Shown here: in pieces, positions 9,109 to 19,014 of the stretch
Layout of the letters: every line of letters begins with the position of its first letter
Numbering within the stretch: the stretch's first letter is position 1
Assembly: GCF_001815985.1 (NCBI RefSeq)
Contig: NZ_KV823549.1
Coordinates: 34,467 to 98,466, forward strand
Direction: 5' to 3'
Length of the DNA stretch: 64,000 nucleotides
Origin: Corynebacterium sp. HMSC27B11
GTDB taxonomy: Bacteria > Actinomycetota > Actinomycetes > Mycobacteriales > Mycobacteriaceae
Notes under the pieces: model-generated
What the model was told of the DNA's origin: nothing
Databases searched by the model: none
Seen by the model: only the letters and a program-made list of their open reading frames with translations
Made by a program: the position numbers and the translations under genes

Positions 9109-10629
9109 TTAGCTGGTCGCAGCGCCGTCGACGTCCAGATCGTCGTGGTGTCGGTCAGTCACGCGGAAGGCGTCCAGTTCCCGGGCGAGCTTCTTCGGGA
9201 CGCGAGCGGTGAGGACGGTGCCGGTGGCGTCGTATTCCTCCTGTGTGACGGTACCCAGGTCGTGAATGCGGGAGACGACGTCGCCCCGGTCGAACGGGAC
9301 CGCGAACACTCCCATCTCGTCCAGTGAGTTTAGGAAGAGCTCGAGCCTGGTCTCCAGCTCGTCGATGCCCTCCCCGGTGTGTGCGGAGACGAACACCACG
9401 TCGTTGAGCTTGTGGCGCAGCTCGGCGAGGACCAGCGGATCCGCCTTGTCGATCTTGTTGACCACCATGATCTCTGGCGGGGCGTCCTGGCCACTCTCGG
9501 CGACGATCTCGCTGATCACCGTGTTCACCGAACGGATCTGCTCGAGTGGGAAGGGGTCGGAGCCGTCGACGACATGCAGAACGACGTCCGCGGCCATGAC
9601 CTCCTCCAGCGTGGAGCGGAAGGCTTCGACCAGCTGCGTCGGCAGGTGGCGGACGAAGCCCACGGTGTCGCTGAAAATCACGCTGCGTCCATCGGCGAGT
9701 TCCGCCTTGCGGGTCGTGGGGTCCAGGGTGGCGAACAGCGCGTCCTCGACGAGCACACCCGCGCCAGTCAGCGCATTAATCAGCGAGGACTTTCCTGCGT
9801 TGGTGTACCCGGCGATTGCGACCTGGGGAACCGCAGAGGCGTCGCGGCGCTGGCGCTTGGTATCGCGGGAGGTCTTCATCGCCGCGATTTCCTTGCGCAG
9901 GCGTGCCATCTCGGCGCGCAACCGGCGACGGTCGGCCTCGATTTTTGTCTCACCCGGGCCACGCAGACCGACGCCACCGTTGGAGCCAGCCCGGCCACCG
10001 GTCTGTCGCGACAGCGAAGTACCCCAGCCGCGAACCCGGTTGATGAGGTACTCCATCTGAGCCAGGGAGACCTGCGCTTTGCCCTCGCGGGACTTCGCGT
10101 GCTGCGCGAAGATATCGAGGATCAGCATGGTGCGGTCGATGACCTTCGCGTTCAGCGCGTTCTCCAGGGCGATCATCTGGCCCGGGCTCAGCTCACCATC
10201 GCAGATCACGGTATCCGCGCCCGTGGATTGGATGATCTCCGCAAGCTCGCTGACTTTGCCGCGGCCGATATAGGTGCCCGGGTCCGGCTTATCGCGCTTC
10301 TGGTAGACCGTCTCCAGGACCTCGGAGCCAGCGGTCTCAGCAAGGGCAACTAGTTCCTCCAGGCTCGCTTCGATCTGCGCGATTGTTCCCTCAGTCCACA
10401 CCCCCACGAGGATGACCTTCTCCAAGCGAAGCTGGCGGTACTCGACCTCAGTGATCTCGGATTGATCGTCCGTGTAGCTGCTGACCCCTCTGGTCAGCCG
10501 CCGGAGGCTGGAACGCGCCTCCAGATCGAGCTCACCGATGGTCGGACTCTGCTGAGATTCGAGTTCGAAATCCTCGCCTTCCGACGAGTCTGAAAAAAGA
10601 TCGACAACATTATCTGAATTTGAAGCCAT
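9109..10629 (-). CDS. hflX: HflX, ribosome-associated GTPase
   Basis: 506-residue HflX. N-terminal HflX domain (ILVGVWTEGTIAQIEASLEELVALAETAGSEV style), a glycine-rich linker (GGRAGSNGGVGLRGPGETKIE) and a coiled coil that contact the ribosome, then a GTPase domain with G1 GYTNAGKSS, G3 DTVGF and G4 NKID. HflX splits stalled 70S ribosomes under stress. AAGG eight bases before the ATG at 10629 supports the start. In mycobacteria and C. glutamicum it lies next to dapF and miaA; dapF is not present in this window. Confidence 0.95.
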   Translation of the reverse strand: MASNSDNVVDLFSDSSEGEDFELESQQSPTIGELDLEARSSLRRLTRGVSSYTDDQSEITEVEYRQLRLEKVILVGVWTEGTIAQIEASLEELVALAETAGSEVLETVYQKRDKPDPGTYIGRGKVSELAEIIQSTGADTVICDGELSPGQMIALENALNAKVIDRTMLILDIFAQHAKSREGKAQVSLAQMEYLINRVRGWGTSLSRQTGGRAGSNGGVGLRGPGETKIEADRRRLRAEMARLRKEIAAMKTSRDTKRQRRDASAVPQVAIAGYTNAGKSSLINALTGAGVLVEDALFATLDPTTRKAELADGRSVIFSDTVGFVRHLPTQLVEAFRSTLEEVMAADVVLHVVDGSDPFPLEQIRSVNTVISEIVAESGQDAPPEIMVVNKIDKADPLVLAELRHKLNDVVFVSAHTGEGIDELETRLELFLNSLDEMGVFAVPFDRGDVVSRIHDLGTVTQEEYDATGTVLTARVPKKLARELDAFRVTDRHHDDLDVDGAATS

Positions 10630-10807
10630 TGCCTTCCAGTTCTACACTGTCACCTGCATAAAAGAAAGTAAATAGCGGGCTTATCCGGGGCGTAAACCCC
10701 GGCGGTGTCCCCACTCGCTCATGCTCCTTTCACCGGCTGTGGGCCGGGACGCTGAGCACGTGTCAACCCCGCTATCCCACTCCCCGAGTTTTAAGGCGTT
10801 GGTTCCC

Positions 10808-11632
10808 ATGGCTACTGCATCCCACAAGGAGATTCCCGAACTCAGCAGCGTTGGACTGGCCTATCCCCAGTGGCAGGATGCCCTCGAGGCCGCTTATGCC
10901 TCCGGCCAGCTCTCGGTCATCGGGGAGGTATCGGGCGGCCAGGTCCTCCAGTACGCGGACGCCTCCGGGGCGACGCTGACGATCCTCGCTGCCCCGCCGT
11001 ATGGCTCCTTCGTGGGCCTGCACCCGGCAGGTCAGCTGTCCACGACGGGGCACGTGACGATGGTCAACGACCTCATCGGGATCGTGGACATCGTCGCCGA
11101 TAGCCCGATGCTGCAAGTCAGCGGGGCAAGCGCCCCAGTCATCGCTTCCTTCACCGCGACGGTTGGTCAAGGCCCCATGATCGCTGAGCAGGAGCCGCTG
11201 GAGTACCAGCCGCTCTCGATTTCCGCGTTGGCCACGGATGTCCGCATCTTCCCGGACGCTGTCGCCTTCGCCGAGTCCGGCGGCACCGAGGTCGGCTCTG
11301 TGAACTCCCGGGGACTATCCGAGCTCAACAACGGCGCTACCTCCCCGCACGCCCAGGCCACGGTCGCGGTCGAGGTTTCCGAAGCGGAGTTGAAGACGAA
11401 TGAGCTTAACGGCCAACAGTTCTGGGTGTTGACCTGCCGCCGCCCGTTCGAGTTCTGCCTCGCGGTCGCCGCGGATCACCCCGACCTTCCGACGGACGCC
11501 ACCCGCCCACCGTTCGCCACCCCTGGCGCTGTCATCAGCGGGGACGTCCAGTTCGCCATCAGCATTAATGATCCTGGTGCCTGTAGCCCCGGCGGCTGCG
11601 GCAGCGGGGATTGTGGCTGCGGAGGCCACTAG
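10808..11632 (+). CDS. Unrecognised protein with Cys-rich C-terminal tail
   Basis: About 274 residues from the ATG at 10808; an in-frame reading extends upstream to 10721, but that part looks unlike protein. The body is acidic and hydrophilic to mixed, with no membrane helix, signal peptide or familiar catalytic motif. It ends in CSPGGCGSGDCGCGGH, four Cys and one His in 16 residues, which looks like a metal-binding tail. It is convergent with miaA, with two bases between stop codons, and occupies the interval where hflX and miaA are usually separated by dapF. It resembles no family I can name; it may match a genus-specific hypothetical gene. Confidence 0.7.
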   Translation: MATASHKEIPELSSVGLAYPQWQDALEAAYASGQLSVIGEVSGGQVLQYADASGATLTILAAPPYGSFVGLHPAGQLSTTGHVTMVNDLIGIVDIVADSPMLQVSGASAPVIASFTATVGQGPMIAEQEPLEYQPLSISALATDVRIFPDAVAFAESGGTEVGSVNSRGLSELNNGATSPHAQATVAVEVSEAELKTNELNGQQFWVLTCRRPFEFCLAVAADHPDLPTDATRPPFATPGAVISGDVQFAISINDPGACSPGGCGSGDCGCGGH

Positions 11633-11634
11633 CT

Positions 11635-12630
11635 CTAGGTGTTTCCCCGCAGCTCGTCGATGACCTGGTCGGCGAGCAGGCCAGGGTCGGCGAGAGTCGC
11701 ATCCAACCAGTGGATCCGCGGGTCACGGCGGAACCAGCTGCGCTGGCGGCGGGCATAGCGACGGGTTCCCACGACCGTATCCTCCCGGGCCTGTTCCATG
11801 CTGCACTCCCCCGCCAGCGCGCTTAAGACCTGGGCGTAGCCAATCGCTTTGCCGGCCGTGGATTCCCGACTCAGCCCAGCTGCGGCCAGTCCCTCGACCT
11901 CCGCGACGAGACCAGCGGCAAACATACGATCGACGCGAGCCTCCAGTCGGGGGTTGAGCCAATTCCCCGGGGCGTTGAGCCCGAAGATCCTCGTCCCCCA
12001 CCGGGTGGGGACATTCTTTGGTGGTTGCGAGGCCGCGAAGGGTTTGCCCGTCAGCTCGATGACCTCCAAGGCGCGGACAATGCGGCGCGGGTCCTTTTGC
12101 TCAATGATGTCTGCCGCATCGGGATCCTTGGAACGCAATACCTCATGGAGTGCTTCCACCCCGATGCGATCCTGTTCGGCCATCCACTTCGCCCGCACCG
12201 CCGGGTCGGTCGGCGGGAACTGCCAGTCGTCGACCAGCGCCTGCAGGTACATCATCGAGCCGCCGACGATGATCGGACGGGCACCGCGGGCCTGGATCTG
12301 TTCCACCGTCTCCCCCGCCATCGCGCGGTACGCAGCCACGCTGGCCGTGTCGTCGACGTCCAAACAGTCGAAGAGGTGGTGCGGGAATTCGGCGCGTTCA
12401 GCGCGGGATATCTTGGCAGTGCCGATATCCATGCCGCGGTACATCTGCATCGAATCGCCGTTGATAATCTCCACCGGCTGATCCAGTCTGCGCGCGAGTT
12501 CGAGGGAAAGCTCGGATTTACCGGAGCCCGTGGGCCCCACGATCAATAGTGGACGCAGGCTGTCCGCTGCGGTTACCCCGGCGGGTGCGGTGAGCGGCGA
12601 ATCTGTTTGAGAGTTATCCATGGCTATCAC
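11635..12630 (-). CDS. miaA: MiaA, tRNA dimethylallyltransferase
   Basis: 331-residue MiaA, which adds a dimethylallyl group to A37 of tRNAs reading codons that start with U. P-loop [11 protein letters not shown] lies near the N-terminus; [18 protein letters not shown] and [14 protein letters not shown] are family signatures. I place the start at the GTG at 12630, because TAAGAT ends six bases upstream and predicts a leaderless mRNA; an ATG at 12621 is the alternative. MiaB, encoded 2.3 kb away, carries out the next modification step. Length is normal (about 300-315 plus a short N-terminal tail). Confidence 0.95.
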   Translation of the reverse strand: MIAMDNSQTDSPLTAPAGVTAADSLRPLLIVGPTGSGKSELSLELARRLDQPVEIINGDSMQMYRGMDIGTAKISRAERAEFPHHLFDCLDVDDTASVAAYRAMAGETVEQIQARGARPIIVGGSMMYLQALVDDWQFPPTDPAVRAKWMAEQDRIGVEALHEVLRSKDPDAADIIEQKDPRRIVRALEVIELTGKPFAASQPPKNVPTRWGTRIFGLNAPGNWLNPRLEARVDRMFAAGLVAEVEGLAAAGLSRESTAGKAIGYAQVLSALAGECSMEQAREDTVVGTRRYARRQRSWFRRDPRIHWLDATLADPGLLADQVIDELRGNT

Positions 12631-12636
12631 CGCCAA

Positions 12637-12642
12637 ATCTTA
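12637..12642 (-). promoter_or_regulatory. miaA -10 element (leaderless start)
   Basis: TAAGAT on the minus strand, six bases from the GTG at 12630. This decides the start over the ATG at 12621. Confidence 0.5.
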
Positions 12643-12762
12643 GTCTCCGGACGCCTTAAAGCCTCAGTTAGGCGCGGTCTTGGCCGGGGCATCTGCCATA
12701 ATGAGTCCGCAACGAGTATTTCCGCTCGCGGAGCCGGTGACTGACGTGCAAAGGAAGAAAGC

Positions 12763-14157
12763 ATGACCGACAAGCAGCAGAGTTCCCAGCCCCAGACCGG
12801 GGCTGTCCGCCCGAAGCCGGGCCCACGCCCAGGCCCGGGTGCCATGCCCAAAAAGGTGAAGCCCACCCCGGGGATGAAGGCGCAAGCTCCTGTGTCAGTA
12901 CACCCGGTCAGGTCCAATCCAGCGGACTTCGGGCGAGTCGACGCCGACGGTGCGGTGTGGCTGCGCCGGGAAGGCCATGAGGACCGCGTTGTCGGGCAGT
13001 GGCAGGCTGGAGCTCCCGAGGAGGGTCTAAAGCACTTCGGGGCGAAATTCGATGACCTCGCCACACAGGTCGCCACGCTCGAAACACGGCTGAGCACCCA
13101 GCCGGAGCAAGCGGCAACGATCAAGGCCTCGGCCAGCGAGCTGCTCGACGGACTGGATGATGCGGAGGTCGTGGGCGACCTCAATGCCCTGCAGACCAAG
13201 CTTGAGGCGTTGCTGCGGGACTGCGACAAGGCGCAGCAGGAGGTCGCGCAGGCCAAGGCGGAGCGCAAGGACCGGGCCCTCCGGGGTAAGAAGGCACTTG
13301 CCGAGGAGGCTGAGAAGCTGGGCGAAAGCTCGACCGAGTGGAAGGCAACGGGAGACCGTTTCCGCGCGATGGTCGACGAGTGGCGAGGATTCCGCGGCCT
13401 TGATAAGAAGACCGACGATGAGTTGTGGGAGCGTTTCTCCCGGGCTCGCGAGCAGTTCAATAAGCGCCGTGGGGCTCACTTCGCAGACCTCGATAAGCAG
13501 CGCGAGGTGGCACGCCGAAAGAAGGAAGAGCTCATCGTCGCCGCGGAGGAGCTCCAGCACTCCACCCGCTGGGCGGAGACGTCGGCAGCCTACCGCGATC
13601 TGATGGACCAGTGGAAGGCCGCCGGGCACGCCCCGCGCAACGTCGACGACGAGCTGTGGGAGCGCTTCCGCGCTGCGCGCGAGGTATTCTTCAACGCCCG
13701 CAAAGCGGATCAGGATGCCCGCGACGAAGAGTTCGAAGAGAATGCGACCAAGAAGCAGCAGCTGCTCGACGAATACTCCTCCCTGATCGACCCCAAGGCT
13801 CACCTCGACAACGCCCAGCGCCTGCTGCGGGAGCTGCAGGAGAAGTGGGACGAGATCGGCTTCGTGCCGCGGGCTAAGATCCGCGAATTCGAGGACAAGA
13901 TCGGGGCGATCGAAACGCGGGTCACGGACGCCGTTGAGGAGAAGTGGCGCCAGACCGATCCGGAGCTGCAAGCTCGCGTCGACCAGTTCTTCGCCAAGGC
14001 GAAGGATCTGCAGCAGCAGGCCAATGAGGCCAAGGAGGCTGCGAAGGATAAGCTCGCCGCTACCCTGCAGGAACAGGCCGATCAGTGGCGGCAGTGGGCG
14101 GAGACCGCACAGGCCTCCACGAAGTCCGAATCCGACTCCGAATCCGAGGAAAACTAA
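12763..14157 (+). CDS. DUF349 coiled-coil protein
   Basis: 464 residues with a Pro-rich basic N-terminus (about 1-50) and then repeated DUF349 units: several stretches of the form W-x-A-x-G ... DDELWERFxxAREQFF (about residues 205-225 and 295-315) separated by long charged helices. DUF349 proteins are conserved in actinobacteria next to miaB (Rv2731 in M. tuberculosis); their role is unclear. AAAGGAAG before the ATG supports the start. The gene is convergent with the membrane protein gene and ends at two strong hairpins. Confidence 0.85.
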   Translation: MTDKQQSSQPQTGAVRPKPGPRPGPGAMPKKVKPTPGMKAQAPVSVHPVRSNPADFGRVDADGAVWLRREGHEDRVVGQWQAGAPEEGLKHFGAKFDDLATQVATLETRLSTQPEQAATIKASASELLDGLDDAEVVGDLNALQTKLEALLRDCDKAQQEVAQAKAERKDRALRGKKALAEEAEKLGESSTEWKATGDRFRAMVDEWRGFRGLDKKTDDELWERFSRAREQFNKRRGAHFADLDKQREVARRKKEELIVAAEELQHSTRWAETSAAYRDLMDQWKAAGHAPRNVDDELWERFRAAREVFFNARKADQDARDEEFEENATKKQQLLDEYSSLIDPKAHLDNAQRLLRELQEKWDEIGFVPRAKIREFEDKIGAIETRVTDAVEEKWRQTDPELQARVDQFFAKAKDLQQQANEAKEAAKDKLAATLQEQADQWRQWAETAQASTKSESDSESEEN

Positions 14158-14160
14158 AAG

Positions 14161-14212
14161 AGGGGGCTCGAAGCCCCCTAGCCCTAGCTCTTTGTCAAGA
14201 GCTAGGGCTTGT
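14161..14212. terminator. Tandem hairpin terminators between convergent genes
   Basis: Two hairpins in a row: AGGGGGCT/AGCCCCCT at 14161-14179, then a 13-bp stem (14180-14192 with 14197-14209) with loop TGTC. The second is followed by TGTCTTT on the plus strand. Together they should stop transcription of the DUF349 gene and, in the other direction, of the miaB-membrane protein operon. Confidence 0.8.
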
Positions 14213-14214
14213 CT

Positions 14215-14979
14215 TTAGCCTTCTTGGCCACCGATGTTCTTATCGCCGTCGGTTTTCCGGCGGCGCTGCTTAGCGCGAGCGCGGCGATCATCGACGATGT
14301 CCTCGAGCTCAGCCTTGGGCCATTCCTCGACGCCCGTGCGTAGGCGCTGCTGGGCGGCCTGGGCCTCCGCAGAACGGTGCGCCTCCTCGCGACGGGCGGC
14401 CGCGAGCGCGCGCTGCAATGGATTACGGCGGAACAGCACCCACGTGATCATCACGAACAAGATCGTCATGCCGATCGCACCAATGACCAAGCCATAAGAA
14501 GGCGGGCCGGCCGGGTCGGTGACCGGGCGAGATTGACGCATCCAGATCGCGAACACGCTATACCACCAGCCCACGCCTGCGAAAGCCCAGTTGACCCACG
14601 CAACCAGCCAGGATCGAGAGACGATCGTTCCGATGGTCAGCATGACGCCGCCCAGGACGGCGAGGGTGGCGTACACCCGTTCCGGCATGGTGATTTGGAA
14701 CTTCTGTGCGGTCGGCGAGTTGAAGAGCACATCGATGCCCAGCACGTCCCGGGAGTGCGGCAGGAAGAGGGAGACGAGCACCAACATGAGGCCGAGAGCC
14801 ATGAACGGCAGCTGCTGGCGGTAGTCGACCATCTTCGCGGCCTTCTCCTCGGCGGCGGTGAGGTCGCCCCGGTAGGCGGCCAGCGGATCCTTGCCCTGCG
14901 TGTCCTCGGTGGCGCCGGCTACGCCGGGCTTGCTTTCCTGCGGCGAATCGGCGGAATTCGCGTCGTTCTTTTTAGTCAC
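14215..14979 (-). CDS. Four-helix membrane protein (Rv2732c-like)
   Basis: 254 residues from a GTG at 14979 that overlaps the miaB stop codon by eight bases; GAAGG lies at a good distance, and a second GTG two codons earlier is possible. A charged N-terminus of about 50 residues is followed by four hydrophobic segments ([76 protein letters not shown]) and a basic C-terminal tail with [11 protein letters not shown]. The order DUF349 / membrane protein / miaB matches M. tuberculosis Rv2731-Rv2733c. No function is known to me; translational coupling ties its expression to miaB. Confidence 0.85.
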   Translation of the reverse strand: MTKKNDANSADSPQESKPGVAGATEDTQGKDPLAAYRGDLTAAEEKAAKMVDYRQQLPFMALGLMLVLVSLFLPHSRDVLGIDVLFNSPTAQKFQITMPERVYATLAVLGGVMLTIGTIVSRSWLVAWVNWAFAGVGWWYSVFAIWMRQSRPVTDPAGPPSYGLVIGAIGMTILFVMITWVLFRRNPLQRALAAARREEAHRSAEAQAAQQRLRTGVEEWPKAELEDIVDDRRARAKQRRRKTDGDKNIGGQEG

Positions 14980-16513
14980 AGCCACACCCTTCGTGGACGT
15001 TGTTGGGCGCCGCGGTTGCATCAGCCTGGGGCCTAATACCGATGGTTGGCACGCCGAGGCTCACCCCGATCGGCGCGGTGGTCGGGGTCTGGCCAGCACC
15101 CGACATGTCGCCGGCCTTGGTCAACCGGTGGTTGACGAGTGGGCCGTCCGCAATGAGGAAGAACGGACGGGCGTCGGTAATCGTGACTTCCACTATATCC
15201 CCAGGACGAACGTCCTCGCTTGGGGTGAAGTGCACGAGCCGACCGTCCCGAGCACGGCCCGACATGCGGTGGCGCTGGGCGTCCTTGCGGCCACCGGTCT
15301 CCTGGACCAGCAGTTCCTGGGTCGTTCCCACCAGCTCCTGGTTGTCCTCGGCCTGGATGCGCTCCTGCAGCGCGATGAGGCGCTCGTAGCGCTCCTGCAC
15401 GACGGCCTTGGGGATCTGGTCTGGCATGCTAGCTGCCGGGGTGCCGGGGCGTGGCGAGTACTGGAAGGTAAATGCGCTGGAGAAGCGCGCCTTCTCGACG
15501 ACGTCGAGGGTCGCCTGGAAGTCCTCCTCCGTTTCGCCGGGGAATCCCACGATGATGTCGGTCGTGATGGCCGCGTGTGGAATGCGTTCGCGGACCTTGT
15601 CCAGGATCCCCAGGAATTTCTTCGAGCGGTAGGAGCGACGCATCTCCTTGAGGATGCGGTCGGAGCCAGACTGCAGGGGCATGTGCAGCTGGGGGCAGAC
15701 ATTGGGGGTCTCTGCCATCGCATCGATGACGTCGTCGGTGAATTCAGCAGGGTGAGGGCTGGTGAAGCGCAGCCTCTCGAGACCTTCGATCTCGCCGCAG
15801 GCGCGCAGCAGCTTGGCGAATGCGCCCCGATCTCGCGGCAGGTCCTCGTCGGCGAAGTTCACGCCGTAGGCGTTGACGTTCTGCCCCAGGAGGGTGACCT
15901 CCTGCACGCCCTGGTCCACCAGCGCCTGAACCTCAGCGAGGATCTCCCCCGGCCGGCGGTCCTGCTCCTTGCCTCGGAGAGAGGGCACGATGCAGAAGGT
16001 GCAGGTGTTATTGCAGCCCACGGAGACCGATACCCAACCCGAGTAAGCGGATTCCCGCTTTGCCGGGAGCACGGAGGGGAATTCCTCGAGGGAGTCGAGG
16101 ATCTCAACCTCTGCCCGCTGGTTGTGGGCGGAACGCTCCAGCAGAGTGGGCAGCGAGCCGATATTGTGGGTGCCGAAGACGACGTCCACCCAGGGGGCGC
16201 GGTCGACCACCGCGTCCTTGTCCTTCTGCGCCATGCAACCGCCAACGGCGATCTGCATGCCGGGATTGCGATCCTTCATGGGCTTGACCATGGCGAGCGT
16301 TCCGTAGAGCCGGTTATCCGCGTTCTCCCTCACCGCGCAGGTATTGAAGACGAGGACGTCTGGTTCCTCACCGTCCGCCGCAGGTTGGTAGCCCGAGTCC
16401 TCGAGGAGCCCGGAGAGGCGCTCGGAATCGTGAACGTTCATCTGGCAGCCGAAGGTGCGGACCTCGTAGGTGCGCTGTTCAGGCTGCTCAGATGCGGAAG
16501 TTTTCTTCTCCAT
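14972..16513 (-). CDS. miaB: MiaB, tRNA-2-methylthio-N6-dimethylallyladenosine synthase
   Basis: About 513 residues from the ATG at 16513; a GTG four codons upstream is possible. Radical-SAM methylthiotransferase: N-terminal UPF0004 domain with [13 protein letters not shown] and [10 protein letters not shown] supplying cluster cysteines, the radical-SAM motif [11 protein letters not shown], and a C-terminal TRAM domain. It adds a methylthio group to i6A37 made by MiaA. It ends in GCGCD, an unusual Cys-containing tail. The membrane protein gene follows with overlap, so the two form an operon. Confidence 0.95.
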   Translation of the reverse strand: MEKKTSASEQPEQRTYEVRTFGCQMNVHDSERLSGLLEDSGYQPAADGEEPDVLVFNTCAVRENADNRLYGTLAMVKPMKDRNPGMQIAVGGCMAQKDKDAVVDRAPWVDVVFGTHNIGSLPTLLERSAHNQRAEVEILDSLEEFPSVLPAKRESAYSGWVSVSVGCNNTCTFCIVPSLRGKEQDRRPGEILAEVQALVDQGVQEVTLLGQNVNAYGVNFADEDLPRDRGAFAKLLRACGEIEGLERLRFTSPHPAEFTDDVIDAMAETPNVCPQLHMPLQSGSDRILKEMRRSYRSKKFLGILDKVRERIPHAAITTDIIVGFPGETEEDFQATLDVVEKARFSSAFTFQYSPRPGTPAASMPDQIPKAVVQERYERLIALQERIQAEDNQELVGTTQELLVQETGGRKDAQRHRMSGRARDGRLVHFTPSEDVRPGDIVEVTITDARPFFLIADGPLVNHRLTKAGDMSGAGQTPTTAPIGVSLGVPTIGIRPQADATAAPNNVHEGCGCD

Positions 16514-16606
16514 AGCGTGAGTCACGTGTGCAGATCCTACCCCCAGGGCGGGGGCGAACACGAACCGTGTCACGTTCGCTACTGCCCCGCCCGCCGGCAC
16601 CCCGCG

Positions 16607-17248
16607 CTAACTAGATTTGAGTTCGGCGAGCTGCTGATCCAACGCCTCACGGGCGTATGCCAGGCTGGTGCCCGCGGGAAAACCGCGGCGGGCAGCGACC
16701 CCCACCACTCGCTTGAGGAATTTATTGTATTCCGCGCGGTCCGCAGGAACGGCCCGAATGCTCGCGGCCTTCTTGTCGATCAGTCCACGCATGATCGCGT
16801 CCTGATCCTCCTCGTCGACGAGCTCCACCGCAGCCTCGATGTGTTGCTCGGCGACCCCCTTATCCCGCAGTTCGCGGCGCAGCACAGCGACAGATTTCTT
16901 TTGATTCCTGCTTCTTTGCTCGACCCAGAGCCTCGCGAACTCGCCGTCATCGAGCATGCCGTTGCGCTGGCAGCGCTCGACGACTTCCCTGACGAGTTCC
17001 GGGGCATAGTCCTGCTTGAGTAGCCGCTCCTCGAGCTCCGCCACCGAGCGCGGGCGATGGTTGATGAGGCTTTGCGCCCGGTTGATCACCGGGGCGAGAG
17101 CCTCCTCCTTCTCCCGATCAACGAGCTGGCTACCGCTCCCCTGCGTCCAGGACGCGATTGCCCGCCGCAGCGCGGCAATCTTCTGTTCCCGGCTCTCCGG
17201 GGCACCCCCAGCTGTAGCCCAATGGTCGTCTGCGTTGCCTTCAGTCAC
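16607..17248 (-). CDS. recX: RecX, RecA regulator
   Basis: 213-residue RecX. After about 45 variable residues it has helical repeats typical of RecX ([57 protein letters not shown]). RecX binds RecA filaments and limits their growth. It lies eight bases after the recA stop codon in the same direction, the standard operon, so it shares recA's SOS control. Confidence 0.95.
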   Translation of the reverse strand: MTEGNADDHWATAGGAPESREQKIAALRRAIASWTQGSGSQLVDREKEEALAPVINRAQSLINHRPRSVAELEERLLKQDYAPELVREVVERCQRNGMLDDGEFARLWVEQRSRNQKKSVAVLRRELRDKGVAEQHIEAAVELVDEEDQDAIMRGLIDKKAASIRAVPADRAEYNKFLKRVVGVAARRGFPAGTSLAYAREALDQQLAELKSS

Positions 17249-17256
17249 AGCGGGGC

Positions 17257-18372
17257 CTAGTTCTCCGTCTCGACGTCTGGGTCATCGAAGTTCGGAACCA
17301 CGTCGATGGGCTTATCCTCATCGGCGATGGGCTCGTCCTTCGCCTTGGCGTAGGGGCCAACCTTGAGCTCTTGCATGATGCGATCCTCTAGCTGTTCGGC
17401 CAGCTCGGGGTTGGACTTCAGGAACTCGCGGGCCTTTTCCTTGCCCTGGCCGAGCTGTTCGCCCTCATAGGTGAACCAGGACCCCGACTTCTTGATAATC
17501 CCGGCGTCCACGCCGAGGTCGAGGATCGAGCCCTCCCGAGAGATGCCCTCGCCATAGAGGATGTCGAACTCCGCGATCTTGAACGGTGGCGAAACCTTGT
17601 TCTTCACGATCTTCAACCGGGTGCGGTTACCCACCACGTCCTGGCCGTCCTTCAGTGCCTGGATGCGGCGGATGTCGCAGCGAACGGAGGCGTAGAACTT
17701 CAGGGCCTTACCACCGGTGGTGGTCTCCGGAGAGCCGAACATCACGCCGATCTTCTCACGCAGCTGGTTAATAAAGATCGCGGTAGTGCCGGTCTGGTAC
17801 AGCGCGCTGGTCATCTTGCGCAGCGCCTGGCTCATCAGTCGAGCCTGGAGACCCACGTGAGAATCTCCCATTTCGCCGTCGATCTCCGCCTTGGGGGTCA
17901 GCGCTGCCACGGAGTCGATGACCACCACGTCGATCGCGCCAGAACGCACCAGCATGTCCGCAATCTCGAGGGCCTGCTCGCCCGTGTCCGGCTGGGAGAC
18001 CAGCAACGCATCCGTATCCACGCCCAAAGCCTTGGCATACTCCGGGTCCAGTGCGTGCTCGGCGTCGATGAAGGCTGCAATGCCGCCGCCCTTCTGAGCT
18101 TCAGCAATGGCGTGCAGCGCGACGGTGGTCTTACCCGAGGATTCCGGCCCGTAAATCTCTACGACACGGCCACGCGGGAAGCCTCCGATACCCAGAGCAA
18201 CATTGATGGCGATATTGCCCGACGGGATTGCGCTAATGGGTGGGCGATTGTCATCGCCCAGTCGCATGATCGCCCCCTTGCCGAAATCCTTCTCGATCTG
18301 GGCCATTGCTAGATCGAGAGCCTTGGAGCGATCCTTCTGTGCCGCCGTGGTGGCCTTCTTCTTTGGCGCCAT
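17257..18372 (-). CDS. recA: RecA recombinase
   Basis: 371-residue RecA, without an intein. Walker A GPESSGKT at 75-82, Walker B region [10 protein letters not shown], the DNA-binding L1 ([24 protein letters not shown]) and L2 ([25 protein letters not shown]) loops, and an acidic C-terminal tail. It forms filaments on single-stranded DNA for recombination and triggers LexA cleavage. GAGGAGGG before the ATG supports the start. Its upstream region carries a SOS box about 295 bp away. Confidence 0.98.
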   Translation of the reverse strand: MAPKKKATTAAQKDRSKALDLAMAQIEKDFGKGAIMRLGDDNRPPISAIPSGNIAINVALGIGGFPRGRVVEIYGPESSGKTTVALHAIAEAQKGGGIAAFIDAEHALDPEYAKALGVDTDALLVSQPDTGEQALEIADMLVRSGAIDVVVIDSVAALTPKAEIDGEMGDSHVGLQARLMSQALRKMTSALYQTGTTAIFINQLREKIGVMFGSPETTTGGKALKFYASVRCDIRRIQALKDGQDVVGNRTRLKIVKNKVSPPFKIAEFDILYGEGISREGSILDLGVDAGIIKKSGSWFTYEGEQLGQGKEKAREFLKSNPELAEQLEDRIMQELKVGPYAKAKDEPIADEDKPIDVVPNFDDPDVETEN

Positions 18373-18783
18373 GACACCCTCCTCGTTTTCGCGTCTGTGT
18401 TTTCGTTCTTGTCTTAATCAGTTCAAGCCGACAACGTGGCGTCACCTCGCCCCGCGTCCGCGCGGCGAGGGCGAAAGCTATTGTCTTCCGCTTGGGGCTA
18501 GTTCTATCACCCGCAGCGGACACCGACCTCGCCCACCTGCGCTCGCTGTGGGCAGCGATGGCGGCTATCCACAGGGGCAAAGAGGTACTGGCACGTTGTT
18601 CGGATTTAGTTATAGGACACCGGGCAGACACGCAGCGCGCCACCCACCACCTCGAACCACATTACACGAACCTTTGTTCGATTTATTCGAACGGCGCGCC
18701 GCGATCTTTCGCGGGTTCTCCGCACCCCTTAATCCCCCGTTAAGCAACGCACATGAGCCAACAATCTTCCCCCTCCCGAAGGC
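18373..18783. promoter_or_regulatory. recA upstream region with SOS box and leader hairpin
   Basis: 411 bp without a gene. It holds a SOS box (18666-18681) with a TAATGT -10 next to it on the minus strand (18659-18664). A hairpin with seven-base arms CCTCGCC/GGCGAGG lies at 18445-18470. If that promoter is the main one, recA has a leader of about 280 bases. A second, weaker -10 (TAAGAC near 18410) could give a short leader. Confidence 0.55.
18666..18681. promoter_or_regulatory. LexA SOS box upstream of recA
   Basis: ACGAAC-CTTT-GTTCGA matches TCGAAC-N4-GTTCGA at 11 of 12 fixed bases. It overlaps the space upstream of a TAATGT -10 pointing to recA. A TCGAAC half-site follows at 18687. Confidence 0.8.
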
Positions 18784-18990
18784 TCAGTCATCCTCCCCGA
18801 GCATCCGCTCTTCGGGAATGTCGAAGTCGCGGCAGAGCTCCCACCACACATTTCGTGGCTCTTCACCAGCCTCGATCGCCTCCTCGGCGGTCTTCCCCAG
18901 CCTGGACAACACGTGGCTTTCCACGATCCAGCCACCGTAGGTGGCGCCAAACTCGCCCGCGATAAGCCGGTCAAACTCGGTTCTCCTCAT
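18784..18990 (-). CDS. DUF3046 small protein
   Basis: 68-residue protein of the DUF3046 family, found beside recA in most actinobacteria. It contains the conserved stretch FxxLxxxEFG, WxxxShVLxxLGxxTAEEAIEAGxxPRxVWWELCRDFDIPEER. No function is known. The ATG at 18990 has TAGCGT six bases upstream, so a leaderless mRNA is likely. It diverges from bioY across a 73-bp gap carrying a perfect inverted repeat. Confidence 0.92.
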   Translation of the reverse strand: MRRTEFDRLIAGEFGATYGGWIVESHVLSRLGKTAEEAIEAGEEPRNVWWELCRDFDIPEERMLGEDD

Positions 18991-18996
18991 GCCCGG

Positions 18997-19002
18997 ACGC
19001 TA
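18997..19002 (-). promoter_or_regulatory. DUF3046 gene -10 element (leaderless start)
   Basis: TAGCGT on the minus strand, six bases from the ATG at 18990. Confidence 0.5.
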
Positions 19003-19014
19003 GCACAAAAATAG

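Noticed and set aside
9061..9327. AAGGAGG followed by GTG on the plus strand at 9061-9076
   Set aside because: The frame runs into the antisense of hflX and gives no plausible protein; the purine run is chance.
10721..10807. Upstream extension of the Cys-tail protein
   Set aside because: The first 29 codons show no coding character and no ribosome site; the ATG at 10808 begins a more protein-like sequence.
14891..17023. 710-codon open frame antisense to miaB and recX
   Set aside because: Opposite-strand shadow caused by GC-rich third positions; both minus-strand genes are certain.
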